The notes: generated by a model from the letters alone, not told the origin. A stretch of DNA of 64,000 bases from Isoetes taiwanensis (GCA_021234155.1 JAJEKV010000074.1:2613789-2677788), one strand, 5' to 3'; counted from the first letter of the stretch, positions 11,732 to 24,394 are shown. Numbers and translations are program-made.

Positions 11732-12345
11732 TTCTTATCGTGTCCAGATAAACCACTACTTCGTGTCCAGAAAAACCCCTTCATTGTGTCCACATAACTA
11801 TCGACATGTGTCCAAATAAACCATAGGGGTTCACATAAGAATTGGAAATAAAGACTGAAGGTATAAATACTTGGTGTATTTATACCCATTGTATGAGATT
11901 GGAAACCCTAGTCATGCATTGTCCAGATAAACCACTAATTCGTGTCCAGAGAAACCACTTCTTTGTGTCCTGATAAACCATCAACATTTGTCCAGATAAA
12001 CCATCAACATTTCTCCAGATAAACCATCAACATTTCTCCAGATAAACCATAGGGGTAGACATAAGAATTGGATGTAAACACTCAAGGTATAAATACTTGG
12101 TGTATTTATACCCATGGCATGGGATTAGAAACCCTTTTCGTGCATTGTCCAGATAAACCACTTCTATGTGTCCAGATAAACCATCAACATGTGTCCAGAC
12201 AAACCATAGGGGTAGACATAAGAATTGGAAATAAACACTCAAGGTAGAACCATAAAAGCGCTGAGGATAAACCATAGGGGGAAACATGATAATTGGGTTT
12301 ATCGGCGTATAAATACTTGGTGTATTTATACCCATGGTATGTGAT
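11732..12345 (-). repeat. reversed MULE motif array, about 13 copies
   Basis: TGTCCAGATAAACCAC, the reverse complement of the left-array motif, repeats at 22-25-bp spacing. The longer block is also reversed (GTATAAATACTTGGTG near 11865, 12085 and 12306). Each array lies downstream of one accessory gene, so the pair looks like an ancient inverted duplication of a gene-plus-array unit. Confidence 0.85.
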
Positions 12346-12369
12346 AAATAAAAAACCCTAAACCGACCA

Positions 12370-14670
12370 TCACTCTAGAAGATGGTGATGGCATTCACGT
12401 GCAAAAGACCGCCTCACCAGAACCCTCTTCTTTTAAACTTGCGACCCTCTATGAATGGCGTTGGCCTTGCAATAGTGTTGCCATTGAAGTCACAAACCGT
12501 TGCCATGGTAGGAGCTGGGCCAATCGCAATGGTGCTTAGCAGCAAACGTTGTAGTTGTCCGCCTAGCTCCCTAAGCAAGAAATCGGCCTCCTTTGCAATG
12601 GTGGGATTGCTGGAAATAGTGTTCCTGATATGTACAAGGCTGGCCTCTATACTTTCTTGCAGCTTAGCTTGAGTTGATGGAACCTTCTCCTTGTCAACAT
12701 CCCTACCATAATCCTCGAATTGTTCATTCCCATCGGAGCATCAAAGTAACCGCCTTCCTCAATGTAAGCTTCGCCATGGTTCTCAAGTTAGCCAAACCAC
12801 CACCTTGTGACCCAAAGAGGGTTCCACAAACCCTTAAGATATCCTCCTCCTTGTAGTTGGACATCAATCGAAGAACCTTCACTTGGTGTTTACACATGTT
12901 ACCTTTGACACCCCAAGGACAGTCACAGCATGACCAATTCTCATTGGCAACCACCACCAAGTAAGGGACTGATTCTGTGTTCTCGTCCCATGCATCCATG
13001 TTCTGGCTCCATACCTCGGCCGGTGCACGCTTTGTAATCCAGCCATCTAATCTGCCGCGGTCGGGAATGCCACGTGCACCAATAATAGTCGCCTCAACAA
13101 TATGTTCTTGTTTTATGGTTAAGTTTGAAGCCCTGTTCCTTCTTAAACTGGTCATATGACATATGTGTTTCTAACTGATGCACCAACATGTACAGCAGCC
13201 AATCAAGCCGCCTCCCTCTCAATGCATGCTTGGAAAGCCCAAGCCTTCTCTTCATGTGGAAATGATAGGACTCTGCCCCAGCATTAGTTTCTTGGTTTGC
13301 ATGAGGATAAACTCTAGTGGCTGTAATCCAGAAGGAGATGTTTTTGGTCCAAACCTTGTCCATGTAGGACACAACCTTCTTGTATCTCTTATATTTTTGC
13401 TTGAACTCTTCAAGGAGTCTCAAGCCTTCTACACGACAAGATTCCAAGTATGCCTCCCCGTCTACCATCACCCTCGGCGTGAGTCCCATACATAATTTGA
13501 CCCAACTCCTTGAACATTTCAGCCCTCACTTTCTTGTCCTTAACTTCCTTCACTAACATCTTCAACCAATTCCTCCTAACGTGCCCGCGAGCCTAATAAC
13601 CGGATTGCTGAATTGGGCCATACTTCTACAAAGCCTTAATCTCACCCGTGATCATCCACAATGAAGCATGAGGGTGTCGAAGATGGATCCAACTTGTGAA
13701 TGTGTTCTTTCATAGTGTGAGCCATGGTCGAATTTCTTCTCTTCTTTTCGACTAGAAGTCATAACCCATGCAATTGGAACACCATTCCCATGACTGTCAA
13801 AAATTAGCAAGGTATATAAACTATAGCAATGGTCATTGGTCTTGAAGGTTGAATCCATAGCAACAGCATTGCCTTTCCCATGTTCCAACAGAATCTTCAT
13901 TTGGAATGGAGTGATAATACCTAAAGTGAATGGTCTGCCTTCTTGATACAAGAATACACACTCTTGGTGTAGAGAAACCCACAACCTAATGCTCTCTGGA
14001 ACATTTGGATGTAGCAGCCAGGTGTCTCTAGCAAGTTTGCGAGAGATATTGTACACATCATCCATGTCAAGAATCTGATCACGGTTTTTCAGTTCAGAGG
14101 GGTTCATTCTCCTCTGCATGGCCCATTCCTCCTCGTGCTTTGTCATTACCTGTTGGAAAGTGTGGCTCTGATGCAGCAAATTCCTTGCCCAAAGCTTCTT
14201 CTTCTTAGATAGCCAGGGGGCCACATTGAACCTGGTTTTCTCGCAATTTGGGTCGTTCCGTCCATGGCATGATTGCCCTTGCGAGTCGATATGCTTCATC
14301 TCATAAAAAGTTATCTTTGTCCACTCTGGCCTCAAGTATAATTGCTTCAATTGGAAGTGGCACATGCACCCGCGCTTGATGCTGGCTCCCCTCAACCTCC
14401 TGGATTGAGATGGATCCAATCTCTTAGCTTCAGCCACCAAAGCCTTCCGTGTTTTGTCGAGCACCTTTCGGGTATTTCCCCGGAGGTCCATTGGACCATA
14501 GGCACACCAGTAGCTGCAAAACCATAGCCCCAATTCCCCCACCCCCAGTTCCGTCCACAGTTTATGTCAATCTCAAAATGCAAAGCAAAAAACCGAACAA
14601 ATAAATGGGCATTAAAAACTAAATAAACCGGATAACACCGACATGGTGGTGCCGAGGTGCGCATTTTCAT
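12370..14670 (-). pseudogene. MULE transposase, broken
   Basis: Reading down the minus strand, the pieces are in normal MULE order. First comes an N-terminal zinc-finger-like block (GCMCHF ... HIDSQGQSCHG, about 14370-14260). Next is the first catalytic Asp in VAMDSTFKTND (about 13850), then FIVDDHG followed by HVRRNWLK (about 13640-13560), which lie in other frames with two stops. A catalytic-Glu region reads NAGAESYHFHMKRR (about 13285), and a SWIM zinc finger reads CDCPWGVKGNMCKH (about 12925). At least three frameshifts and several stops separate them, so no full-length enzyme can be made from this copy. Its product would have cut and joined the terminal repeats. Confidence 0.88.
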
Positions 14671-15154
14671 CCACCTTCCTCTTGGATCACCCGGTTTTAC
14701 GTGGTTTGAAGACCTCTTGTAGAAGTTAGTGTTTGTGCCATCACGGTTCTCCTCTCGATTATGAAATCAGCTGCCTGTGGTGGGGAATGTAGCAAGTATG
14801 GACACATTGGGGCCACGTTTGGAATGGGCTTCAAATGACTTCTCGATTGTCCATTTCAGACGGCTTTAGAGAAGGGGACCGGCGGAGGATCCCAAGCCCG
14901 GTCCACGAGCTTGAGCCTACGAAACATGCAGCCGGCTGATTCAAGCAACTCTGCTGTGACCTTCAAGCTTCAAAACAAACGATACCTACCTCTGTTGCAC
15001 TCGGGTCGACACAATGCTCCTCCATCATCGAAGCGCTTCACCAATCCCTCCGTTCACCAATCCCTCTGGGAGCCAGAGTTGAGCTTTGGGCGAGTCCAGT
15101 CGATTGGGGGGATGCAGGAATTTCATGAACGCTTTTCCGGGGGCGGGGAACGGG
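14671..15154. other. MULE segment between transposase and right repeat
   Basis: This is presumably the transposase 5' leader and promoter. A small direct duplication (TCACCAATCCCTC, near 15038 and 15054) is the only structure noticed. Confidence 0.4.
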
Positions 15155-15422
15155 GAAACGGGCCGTCTCTCGGGACGGAACAGGGCATTTAATGCATGTC
15201 AGGCCGTGGTACTCTGGTCTTGTGTCAGGGGGAGCAGTAATGATTAACGGTCTTGGCTGTCCGGATAAACCACCGGGATGGGGTCATGGATATCGAGCGG
15301 ATGGCCATCGCAGGCGCATGGATGGGCGGATGGCTATGGGATGGGGGGCGATGGGATGTCCGGAAAAACCACCGGGAATATGTCCGGAAAAACCGTATCC
15401 CGTTGTAGATATACGGGCGCCC
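15155..15422 (-). repeat. MULE right terminal inverted repeat, 268 bp
   Basis: The reverse complement begins GGGCGCCCGTATATC and matches 7384-7651 with about three substitutions, including the fifth base of the element. Confidence 0.95.
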
Positions 15423-15431
15423 ACTTGCACC
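15423..15431. repeat. right copy of the 9-bp MULE target-site duplication
   Basis: ACTTGCACC, identical to 7375-7383. Confidence 0.95.
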
Positions 15432-15610
15432 TCGAACCGATAGTAGAAGATGGCACTGATAACGGTGCCTGTTGCAGGGTAGCGGTCTGCCTCAAGCATG
15501 GAAATGAACTCTTCTTCGTTCCGAAGCTGAGCCCTCGCCTCTGCAAAGCCAGACGCAACAATGCCCAAAACCATTGTCACAACAAATGCTTTCCATGCAA
15601 CACCACCCAT
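15423..15610 (-). pseudogene. 5' part of the MULE-interrupted secreted-protein gene
   Basis: The start at 15610 is supported by a TATA box 66 bp upstream and by a good signal peptide: MGGVAWKAF, a hydrophobic core VVTMVLGIVASGF, then AEARA, a plausible cleavage site. The mature part begins QLRNEEEFISMLEADRYPATG and runs to the insertion point in the codons for EVQV. Beyond that the frame enters the MULE terminal repeat. With one target duplication retained, the frame continues without shift into 7383-7065. The family is unknown to me. It should be a small secreted or apoplastic protein of about 170 residues. Confidence 0.65.
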
Positions 15611-15675
15611 TTTTTCAGCTCACAATCACACAACCACAAAGACAAGTAGAATGCTCATTTGCAGGAAATGGGCTT

Positions 15676-15684
15676 CTATTTATA
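15676..15684 (-). promoter_or_regulatory. TATA box of the interrupted gene
   Basis: TATAAATAG on the minus strand, 66 bp before the ATG at 15610, in DNA untouched by the MULE. Confidence 0.65.
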
Positions 15685-17001
15685 ACGTCACAGCTAGAAT
15701 AATTAGATGGTTAAAATACAGACTTCCATACGACGTGGGTACCACTAAGTATCTCGTTTCACGTGCAGATTCGAAGAATTGATTCCCTAATCCCTCCTCA
15801 CAGCGAATTCACTACAACGTGGCTCTCATTGACTTCTTGCAACTTGAGCTGCTTCTTTGCACGAAACAAGTGGGAGTTCTATCGCCAGGAAAAGTTGCAC
15901 ATTGATTAAGAATGATGCTGATAACCCAGAACTTTAATATTAGAAGAGCCTTGAGGAGTTAACTTACCCTGCTGCAACAAATATCCCCAAATCCATCCTC
16001 TCGATTGTGCAGAATATTGCTTTTTGCATTCAACTTGCCGTTTCTTTTTCTCTTCGTGCTCTTACGATGCATCCATGAAGGCAGGGAGCATCATTTCTCA
16101 GCAATTCTTTGCTCTTGATGGCGGCTAGTTCATGCTTATTTTTTTAACATGGAAGGTGTTCAACATTTCCACACATGATCACTTCTTGCTCTCAAATAGA
16201 ACAGTTAGTGCATGTGCCAAGTTACATTCAAATACATGGAGGGAGAGAGACATTGACAAGCCAAATTGACCTAGATATCTTGTGAATAATCGGGGATTTA
16301 TATGGGAAGGTATTAGGCCACTTCATTGGAAGTATTTGCATGAAGTAGTTGAGATGCAAAGAGATTCGAATAGCAAGAATTGTCGTTTTGGGGTAGGCGA
16401 ATAGCAAGAATTGTCGTTTTGGGGTAGGCAAACTGGAAGAATTGGTGTATTGGGATATTGGGGTTAGGCAAGCCTGCTAATGGCAAAATTCCAAAAACCC
16501 ACAGCTAGATGCCAAGAATAATATTCAAGAACCATAATGACCGAATTATTTTACAAAATCAAAATTGAAGAGACTAGTAATGGTGCCCCGCATAAGATGT
16601 TGTGTGGTTATCTCTTAAAAACTTTTGTATAAATGTCATACAAAACCCTCTGGCTTTTCCAATCTCTAAATCTACATAGTACTGAATTCTTCGTGCAGTT
16701 GAATGCTTATCACGACACTTTTGTTTCAGTTTTTTAAAATTTTGTCTAACATCATTTTGTCTTGGATTTATTCAAGTCCATATATAACCAACTAGAAATA
16801 TTTTTCTTACCTTGGTGCCATAGTGGCATATATCATTTTCAATCATGCATGAATTTACTGTGGAGGTAAATTTATGAGACAATGTTTTGTTATTTCTCCT
16901 TTGCCAACCAAAATATAAACTGGGATGTTTTGAACCTTCTTTTGTATTTTTATACAGTGGCATTTTGAGAAAATAACACTCTTTCTTTTTTATATGATTT
17001 A
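15685..17001. other. unassigned stretch with a 32-bp duplication
   Basis: It begins with the presumed upstream region of the interrupted gene. GAATAGCAAGAATTGTCG repeats in tandem at 16367 and 16399 (32-bp period). No gene is visible. Confidence 0.5.
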
Positions 17002-17029
17002 CTAGAAAAAATGTCCAGCATTGCTGGGC
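17002..17029 (-). mobile_element. Helitron-type 3' terminus
   Basis: On the minus strand the hairpin GCCCAGCAATGCTGGAC is followed by a short T-rich spacer and CTAG (17005-17002), then T. The body would extend to the right. Confidence 0.6.
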
Positions 17030-18334
17030 TCTTGCTCAGGCTAACTTCGAAAAATTATAAAGATAGTGAATGTAAGTTTGAACACCTAAGATGTGGTTTG
17101 TGTGATACCAGGAGATATTATCACAACCTATGGGATTCTAGCATATTATAAGACCAACCTGCATGGCAAAACTGTATTATTACCCACTTAATGTGTGGTT
17201 TCACCAATGTTTGGGTTTAATTCATCCAGAAGTGCTTCAATCTATTTTCTCAAGAACCTATAAATGCAAATCTACGAAGCTGCTTTTTTAACCCCTTCAT
17301 TTTAAGCTGGTAATACTGAAGTTGCTTGTATGGAAAATCTAACATCCGGCTAAATGGATAAACATTGGTTAGTTGGTTGGTTCGTTAGTTAGTCTATCTA
17401 TTCTGTATAATTTACCAATGAAACCTTTGAAATTTTATTTATGGTAAAACATTGGACGTCTAAATTCTACCTTTCTTGTTGGGATCTACCTTCCATTGTG
17501 TAAGACATCTGTTAGATGTGTTAGATTATATTTTTCTTTACACGTGCTATTCTGGCAAGTTGTAAGTTGTGCCTCTAGCACAAGGGTTATGCAAAAGCTT
17601 AAAGGGAACTCCAAGGACTATGATATAAGATAGATAAGTCGTCATCATAATTTAACATATGGTTTTAGTAACACCACCTTAACGCCCTGGTTCTCAGGTT
17701 TACAGGCTACGATGCAATCTCAACCGTCCATTTCAATCATGTTACCAGCTAATAAAATCGTACTGGCCCATATTTTATATGCAGAGACTCATAACAGCCT
17801 AGAGAAATACGGCAGTTCCATATAACACCCTAGAATGTTACCGCCTTCTTTGCCGCCTTCTTTGCCGGGCCGCCTTCAGCATGCAACTCTGTCGCCATAG
17901 CCATCTTCTAACCTTTCTAATGCTTTGAAGCAGGTAGCGCTTGCAAATCTGGGAGTAAGCTTGAGTTCCACGGCACCTGGGGTTTAGTTTGAGCCGTTTT
18001 TGCCCCATTCAAATGGATTTTTGTATTTTACGTCTTGCTTTTGCCTGGTTGTGTGGCTATTCAGATTTTCCTGTCATTGGCGTCTAATGCGCATTGCGAG
18101 GGAGGTCGAATCGAGTGTTAATGGCGCATTGCGTGAAGTAAGATGCTTATTTTTTGGTTCTTTCCTTGTCGCGAGCCATTCCTCATGTCTTTTACGTATC
18201 TTTTCTGTTCTTGTTCTCATTTTGCCTAAACCAAGCCACGATATCGTGATTCAAGTACATGTTCTTCTGAAAAAGCCCTTTCTTTTACCTTCCTTTTGTT
18301 TTATTTAGCTTGCTATTTTCTTTCTTGTATCACG
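17030..18334. other. unassigned stretch
   Basis: Probably the decayed body of the Helitron whose tail is at 17002. No captured exon is legible. Confidence 0.4.
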
Positions 18335-18655
18335 GGTGGCTCAAAGGGGCTTAGCAAGCAAGTGGCCTTGAAAGCGGGGTTCAATTCCTGCCTCGATCAT
18401 GAAACCACATACCACTTCTTCTTCCCTCTTTTTTAATTTGTATCCATCCTCGGGGCGCATCCTCGGGTATTCCGGTTCGGTCCGCCCTCTCTCTCTCTAC
18501 GTTATGTAAACCCTCGAACCTGGCGTTAAGGGCGATAACGCCTGGCCTCCTCGGGATTCTTGGCAAAAAATTCTCGGGCCATGTGGCCATGGCCAAAATG
18601 GCTCCGGGCGTAGCCACAAGACACCTACCCCATTTTATGTCCCCCTTTTTTTTTT
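18335..18655 (+). mobile_element. possible tRNA-derived SINE
   Basis: TGGCTCAAAGG resembles a pol III A box. It is followed 30-40 bp later by GGTTCAATTCC, a good B box. The segment runs towards a long T run near 18650. There is no cloverleaf tRNA, so a SINE head is the better reading. No target duplication was resolved. Confidence 0.4.
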
Positions 18656-18659
18656 TCCA

Positions 18660-20496
18660 AGAACCCTCGAGCCCAGCGTTATCTACACCTTATTATTGTT
18701 TGGTTCACTAATATTTGTTTATATGTTTGCATGTAACACCACCTTATTATTGTTTGGTTTACAAATATTGTAGACATGTTTGCTTCCTTACTATTGTTTG
18801 GTTCACAAATATTGTTTACATGTTTGCAAAGATGAGCGATGCCAAGCATCAATTGTATGTCTATATTATATGTCTGTCTACACTATAGTGTATTTGCCAT
18901 TGGTCCGCAAGGAAAATGCAAATGCGTAACATTCCCGTTTGTCTACTTATTTAAACTACAGATAATCCTCAACCTGAATTAATATCAGTAATTTTTTTTT
19001 TTAAGTTTGAATTGAATTGGGACATCTACAATCACCTACTAATGAATCTAAGAATAATAAAATGTCGAAGCCTGATAAAGGTCTTGTTGGGATTGAGATT
19101 TATACTACATATTAACAAAGGCAATATCAATCTGGATATCTCATTCGAAACTTCCAACACAATGCATGGAATAAACACAAGCCACAATTATAATATTTTA
19201 AGAAAACACATTTCTATGGCAAAGGTTGATAAACATTTTAAGAGCATCTTTTAGAATTTCACATCTCTGATGCATGCACGAAACTAAGATCGCCACATAT
19301 ACATCCCGTCTGGAACCACTTTTCACAATGTGGGCATGTGTTCTCCTACAATCTGACAGGGCCTTGGCATTGGAAGACCACTTACATCAATATTACAGTT
19401 TTGAGCCAGACAACTAATTAAGACTTCTTTCGTACAGCTAGGATGTGCTTCCTGCAATACACAATGACTAAGCATGGGTCATTGACCATTAAGGCATAAC
19501 AATAGCCATGTGTGATGTGATTCTGCTTATGACTATAGCCTTTGTAAAAACTTTGAAGGACTTTACAACCAACAAAAGGATAAAAGATTCGGGAAACACA
19601 CAAGCACTAAAAACTAACACATGCCTTGAAAGCTCAATGCTGAAAGATAGACATGCATAAGTAGGAGTGCCACAGTTTGTGAAACATGTGGTGTGGTTAA
19701 GAAAACGTTTGAGAAGTCTAGTTATGATTCCATTGCTGCAATGGCAATAAATATGCGCATGTTATACGCCACAGCAGCCTCGAAACTATGTTCTTCTTCA
19801 TATGCACAACATAAAAAATGTAGTTCGGTCTTTAAAAATCTCTTAGGTAATCCTTCGGGGCATAATGGGGATGCACCCTTAGAAGAGAACCAACCTTAAT
19901 TTGAAAGGAACATAATAGGAGAAAGCACAATATATGTATAGCATTCCTTTTAGAATAGAATCTCGTGATCTTGCTCAAAGCTCCTCCAGAGTTAGAACAT
20001 TGATCTTGCAAATCTCAAAAACTGTCGACAAATAACCTGCATTTCCATGGGTTGCTATAACATCAGAACATAAGAAGGTAGTTTTGAAAATGCAGTACAA
20101 AGTCCCTCTACAAGAACTGGTGTAAAGGAATTGCCAATCTCAATTTTGATAAGACGACGAGATGTCCATCTGCAAAAGTTTGTTATCTGCTCCATAAGAC
20201 TTCTGCTATTCTAATGTTAATCCCAACAATGATTGCATTGCTTTGGCTTATGTCCAAATGATATGAAGGGATTTGTTAAAATATCCAACCCGTTCATCCA
20301 TGTTACAGGTGCTCCCAAGGATATAGCCGGAATCAGACCTTTGACGGACGTCCATGAGCATGGGGGTACTGTTAGTTGCAATTGTCGGGCAGTGTAATGG
20401 GCCATGTTGACTATAATCAGTCTATGGTGACGGAATGCGGAATGAGAGACAAAGATTTGCTAATATTAATACCCCTAGCGACCCATTATCCGTCTC
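18660..20496. other. unassigned stretch
   Basis: AT-rich with a local triplication of TTATTGTTTGGTT (18688-18810). The open frame 19693-19899 matches nothing I know. An inverted copy of the 38.55-kb repeat unit lies at 20455-20496. Confidence 0.4.
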
Positions 20497-20794
20497 TTAT
20501 ATCCTGCTTACAAAGTGTGCATGTAAGGCAAAAGTTTTGCCCAACGGATGTGTGGTGAGTTGGTATAGGCCTAGTAATGCCAAAATAAATGTGCATTTGG
20601 TCATGGGTTCAAACCTTGCCAATGTATGTTTATCTTTGAGAGTTGGTTATTGGGGTTATACGATGATGATCCCCGACGTGGTAGAACTTAAAAGCCTATA
20701 CGTGTCCTCCACTTTGGCTGCCGCAAAGGCAGTGGGATAAGCTAGCTAGTCTGTACAAGATTAGTCTAGTATGGATCTTAAACAAAGTAATAAA
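20497..20794 (+). repeat. 298-bp repeat, left copy (SINE-like), flanking element A
   Basis: More than 90 percent identical by eye to 38213-38508 and in the same orientation. It contains GGTTCAAACC (20606-20615), a good pol III B box, and TGGTGAGTTGG (20553-20563), a weak A box, about 43 bp apart. It could be a SINE inserted twice or a large direct repeat belonging to the element between the copies. Confidence 0.75.
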
Positions 20795-20817
20795 AAAACA
20801 ATGGGACTATGGTAGGT

Positions 20818-20853
20818 GGAACCATCATTCAATTAAATTGGGATTATTATGTC
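20818..20853 (+). repeat. inverted repeat, left end of element A
   Basis: ACCATCATTCAATTAAATTGG and the following GATTAT match the reverse complement of 38104-38138 with one substitution and a 3-bp gap. It lies just inside the direct repeats and is a candidate terminal or subterminal repeat of element A. Confidence 0.6.
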
Positions 20854-21022
20854 TTAATTTTGGGACAAATTTCATATTGCATGTTTTTAGTAGCATATTC
20901 AAATTCACACATTTCACCTCAAAATTATGAATACGTAATATCATATTATTTACAAAATAGTCAATATTTCACAATATAGCACCATATCATAAAAACGTGA
21001 TAACAAAAATTTACATAATTAT

Positions 21023-23873
21023 TCAACTTTCTTCAAGCACCCCCAATGATATCACAGCCTTCTTCCTGACATCCTGAGGTATTGTAATTCTTGCATTTCT
21101 AGTTGGAATAGTGTTTGGAGTCCATGAGTACAAAACACTTTCATAGTCTAGCCAAAGATCAGGATCACTCGGATTTCTCCTCCATCTCTTTGTCCAACAA
21201 TCTGAGTACCTTTCTTTATCCAATACGTTGGTCAACTGATGCACTTGACACCACCATTCCACCCGCAGATGGTTGAAGTTAATATTACCTTCTTCTTTGC
21301 AAATATCAGAGATAGTGAACCCCAACCACACTGGATATGTATCTAAATCTGCTGGCTTTACTACCACAAATTGGTGGCATTCCAAGTCAGTGGAAGGTTC
21401 ATAAGCATCCATGCCTAGAAACTTTGGCCTATTGTTTTTAGGACCAACATAGTGTTTGTCAGAAGGAGAAGGAGCATATTGCTTGCGAAATGCTACTTTA
21501 CAAAGTGTCATCAACATCCTCGGACTGCTAAGGTCTTCCACCTAGTTTTAGGCAACCACCCTTCTTTCAATTCATCCGAGGATGTGTCTATCTCCCCAAC
21601 AAAGTTAATCACCTTCTTCCAAGAAAGCCACCAAGGCACGGTTGGTGTCATCCGGATTGGTTTGCCAATGCTTTATATAGTCCCGATTTCCTTCCTTAGT
21701 CAATCCCAATTGCTTCACTTCTTTAGTAGGTTTTAGAGCTTTTGGTTGACCTGGAGGTATCATAGGCTTGCCATTCTCATCTCTACGCCATATTTCCTCC
21801 CCTCCTCTCCACTCATCCTCTGAAGGTCTCATCTTCCATTGGAAGATTAGAATCCCATCTCTCACCCAAAAAGTGAACTGCAGAGGCCTGAAATGACCTT
21901 CAAGATCCAATGTATAACCATCCACAAAGCTCTTCCAATCGGGCACTTCTTCTATGAGAGAAGCTATAGGGTTTGGAGTAGTGCATTCATGCAAGATTTC
22001 CATTAGCCTAGGAAAGTTGGTCACTGTCTGCTGCTTCAGTATACAACTATATTTGCCAAATAATGCATCCACATTCTCATCGGTATGCCCGGGCATAAGA
22101 AACCCTAAATTAACTCTTTCAAATATCCCCACAGCTGTTAAGTAGGATAGGAAAGAAAACATCCACATGTTCTTATTTTGGCCAGCACAATTATCAAGTT
22201 GCAAGAGAAACCTTTTGGGTAGATCTTGAGATCTAGTACGTGAAGTTGAAGCTCCAACATGTTCATTAGACCCATGCTTCCTAAACCTTGCCTTGCTGAA
22301 CTTTTCAATATTGTTAGGGTTTGCATCTAACAATACTCTATGTAGTGCCTGGCTAGCTGTAGGGTCCTGGAGGCGACCATTGTATCCATTTTCATAGTTT
22401 CTCAAACACCTCATGATACTCCCAATATGAAAATCTGGACCATCACTCCACAACTCCAAACTAAAATGGCCATAGTAGGTTTGAGTCTGCCCATGCAAGA
22501 TTGCCCCAGTCATTGAGATCTGTAAAGGGTATGATCTTCCACATGACTTTGGTATGTACTTGAATTGTGGAAGACAAGTCTTTTGCTGGTCCATCTTGTC
22601 ATGTATAATACATAATTCCAATGCAGATAATGTCCTCCACATCCAATAACATTATCTACATGATAGTTGGTCAGTCATATGGTCCTTCATATGCTCCCTT
22701 ATCCTAGCCCTTTGACTAGGTTGCACAGTCTTATCAAGAGTCTCCTTTAACTTAGCACATAAATTGCACTTTGCAAAGTTGTTTGAAGTTGCTATGGTGA
22801 CATGATTGAAATGCTTCTTCCATAACCTACTAAAGCTAGGTTGGGATATTGGAAGAATTCCCAATTCTCGAAGTAGGGAATTCATTTCTTCCAAAATACT
22901 CTTTTGAGTACAATGTGATGGCAACCTTTTCTCAACAACTGCTCTTCCCTTTTCATCCCTTCTGCTTTTGTGTGGCATAGACTCTGCATTGAAATCAATA
23001 TATTTTTCAAATATCTCCCCGGCACCAAGGTCCTAAATTGTTGGTCTCAACAAACCATTATTTCCATGTAAAGCAATCCTGTTTCCCTTTGCCTGTTTTT
23101 TTTGCCAATTATGCCATGAAGAAGTTGGAATTGCATGGATAGTCTGCCATGCTTTTGCACATATCCATTTGCCTAGCAAAGGATATCTTGTTCTGTTTGG
23201 GTTTCTTTCATCCTGAAGTGCATGCTCGAAGATTGTGTACATGTAGGTCCTCCTCTCATCAACAGTGTACTCTTGAAAAGTGGCTCTTGCTTCCACCAAT
23301 TGTTCTATTGTAAAGAATTGCATACAAGCACTCCAACAACAATTTGAGCCCCTAACCTTCACCATTGTCTCACGTTTGGTGTCACTAATCAACTTGGCTC
23401 TTTTGCTAGGATAATGTCTGGCAACTGATACTTCTCCCCTTTTGCCTAGGTTTAGAGTTCCAACTGCCAATGGATCAATATCAAGACAATCATTGTCCCC
23501 AACAACCTCAGGCTCTGGAAAAATATAATCCTCCACAAATTGAACACTACTTATAGGCCATGCCATGATGCAAGGAACCTCCAATTGCTTGACACAACCA
23601 AAACATTCCTTGTCACCCAACCTTTCCAGTTGTCTTCCAACATCGAAATTGCAATACCAATATTGTCTTCCCCTAGCTTTCATCATTAACAGCTTGACCA
23701 GGATCTGCTAGCACAATGACTCCTTGGCCTACTATTTCCTTGTTGCACTTGTGCATGATTCTCACCTTTTTGTTCCTACATTGCACCCTACTATAGAGGA
23801 CTAATTGTTTTTCTTCAACATTCTTGCTAGGAGTTGGTTTTTCATTGATATTGCTCTTTTCAATATGTTGCAT
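21023..23873 (-). pseudogene. element A transposase (DUF7869-like DDE family), broken
   Basis: One long minus-strand coding region, interrupted in frame by TAG near 23032 and TAA near 22650 and frameshifted near 21600. The N-terminal segment has a Cys-containing helical domain (SNCCWSACMQFF). The core shows the family hallmarks in order: HDKMDQQKT, a strand block with GHF, LLQLDNCAGQNKNMW, and GHTDENVDALFG. These carry the expected metal-binding Asp residues and are known in a large, poorly described transposase-like family (Pfam DUF7869, from memory). The C-terminal part (FVVVKPADLDTYPVWLGF) resembles the same region of the copy at 49.7-51.5 kb. It diverges from the ParB-like gene starting at 26185. 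Without repair this copy cannot make a full protein. Confidence 0.8.
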
Positions 23874-24394
23874 ACCATCTTGAGTTGGAGAGGCACCATT
23901 GACCTAGGCAAATTGCACCCTTTTTAGTCAATGAGTAGGAAAACATTATTAGATGTTTGGTTTCGGCAATTCCTAACTTCCGCCTTTTGTTCTGTAGCAT
24001 CTGTAGCAGAGGACATCGGAGGCTCAGAATTAAAACCAAAAGCAGAGGACTAAGGTCTGCGAATCCAAAAGCCTCGGAATTAAAACCAAAAGCAAAGTCC
24101 TCCGTTCTTCGAATCCTTCCAGCCTCAGAACTCAAGGTTAGTTTTTATTTAGTTTTAAGCTGCATCTCAATGGCAGCTTTAATCCAAGAAGACAAGCTTT
24201 TGCATTTGCTCGAGGCAGAGGAAGCAGATGATGTTTATGAAAACCAGAATAGTTTTTTATAAACTTCATCCGCTTTTTTGTTTCGAAAAATTCTTGAGTT
24301 TCTCTTCCTAAATTAATCATGCTATTGCATGCAAGTTTCTATTATGAATAAGTGTAGTAGAAAGCATTAGAAAAATCTGAAAGATAGTATTTGA

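Larger units (their letters stand above)
7384..15422 (-). mobile_element. complete 8,039-bp Mutator-like element (MULE)
   Basis: The element is bounded by 268-bp inverted repeats that differ at only about three positions, with an identical 9-bp target duplication outside. Inside, left to right, are a spliced accessory gene (8110-8844, plus), a long motif array (8950-9935), an unassigned middle, a second accessory gene (11592-11044, minus), a reversed motif array (11732-12210) and a broken MULE transposase (14670-12370, minus). Near-identical terminal repeats point to a fairly recent insertion. The decayed transposase suggests this copy was mobilised by another or has decayed since. Confidence 0.95.

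Noticed and set aside
12382-12856. Plus-strand frames inside the MULE
   Set aside because: Antisense to the transposase C-terminal region and its SWIM domain.
18335-18410. tRNA gene
   Set aside because: A and B boxes are present but the sequence cannot fold into acceptor and anticodon arms, so a SINE head fits better.
20497-20794. LTRs of an 18-kb retrotransposon (with 38213-38508)
   Set aside because: No TG...CA borders, primer site or purine tract, and the interior genes belong to a DDE transposon, so LTR identity is unlikely.
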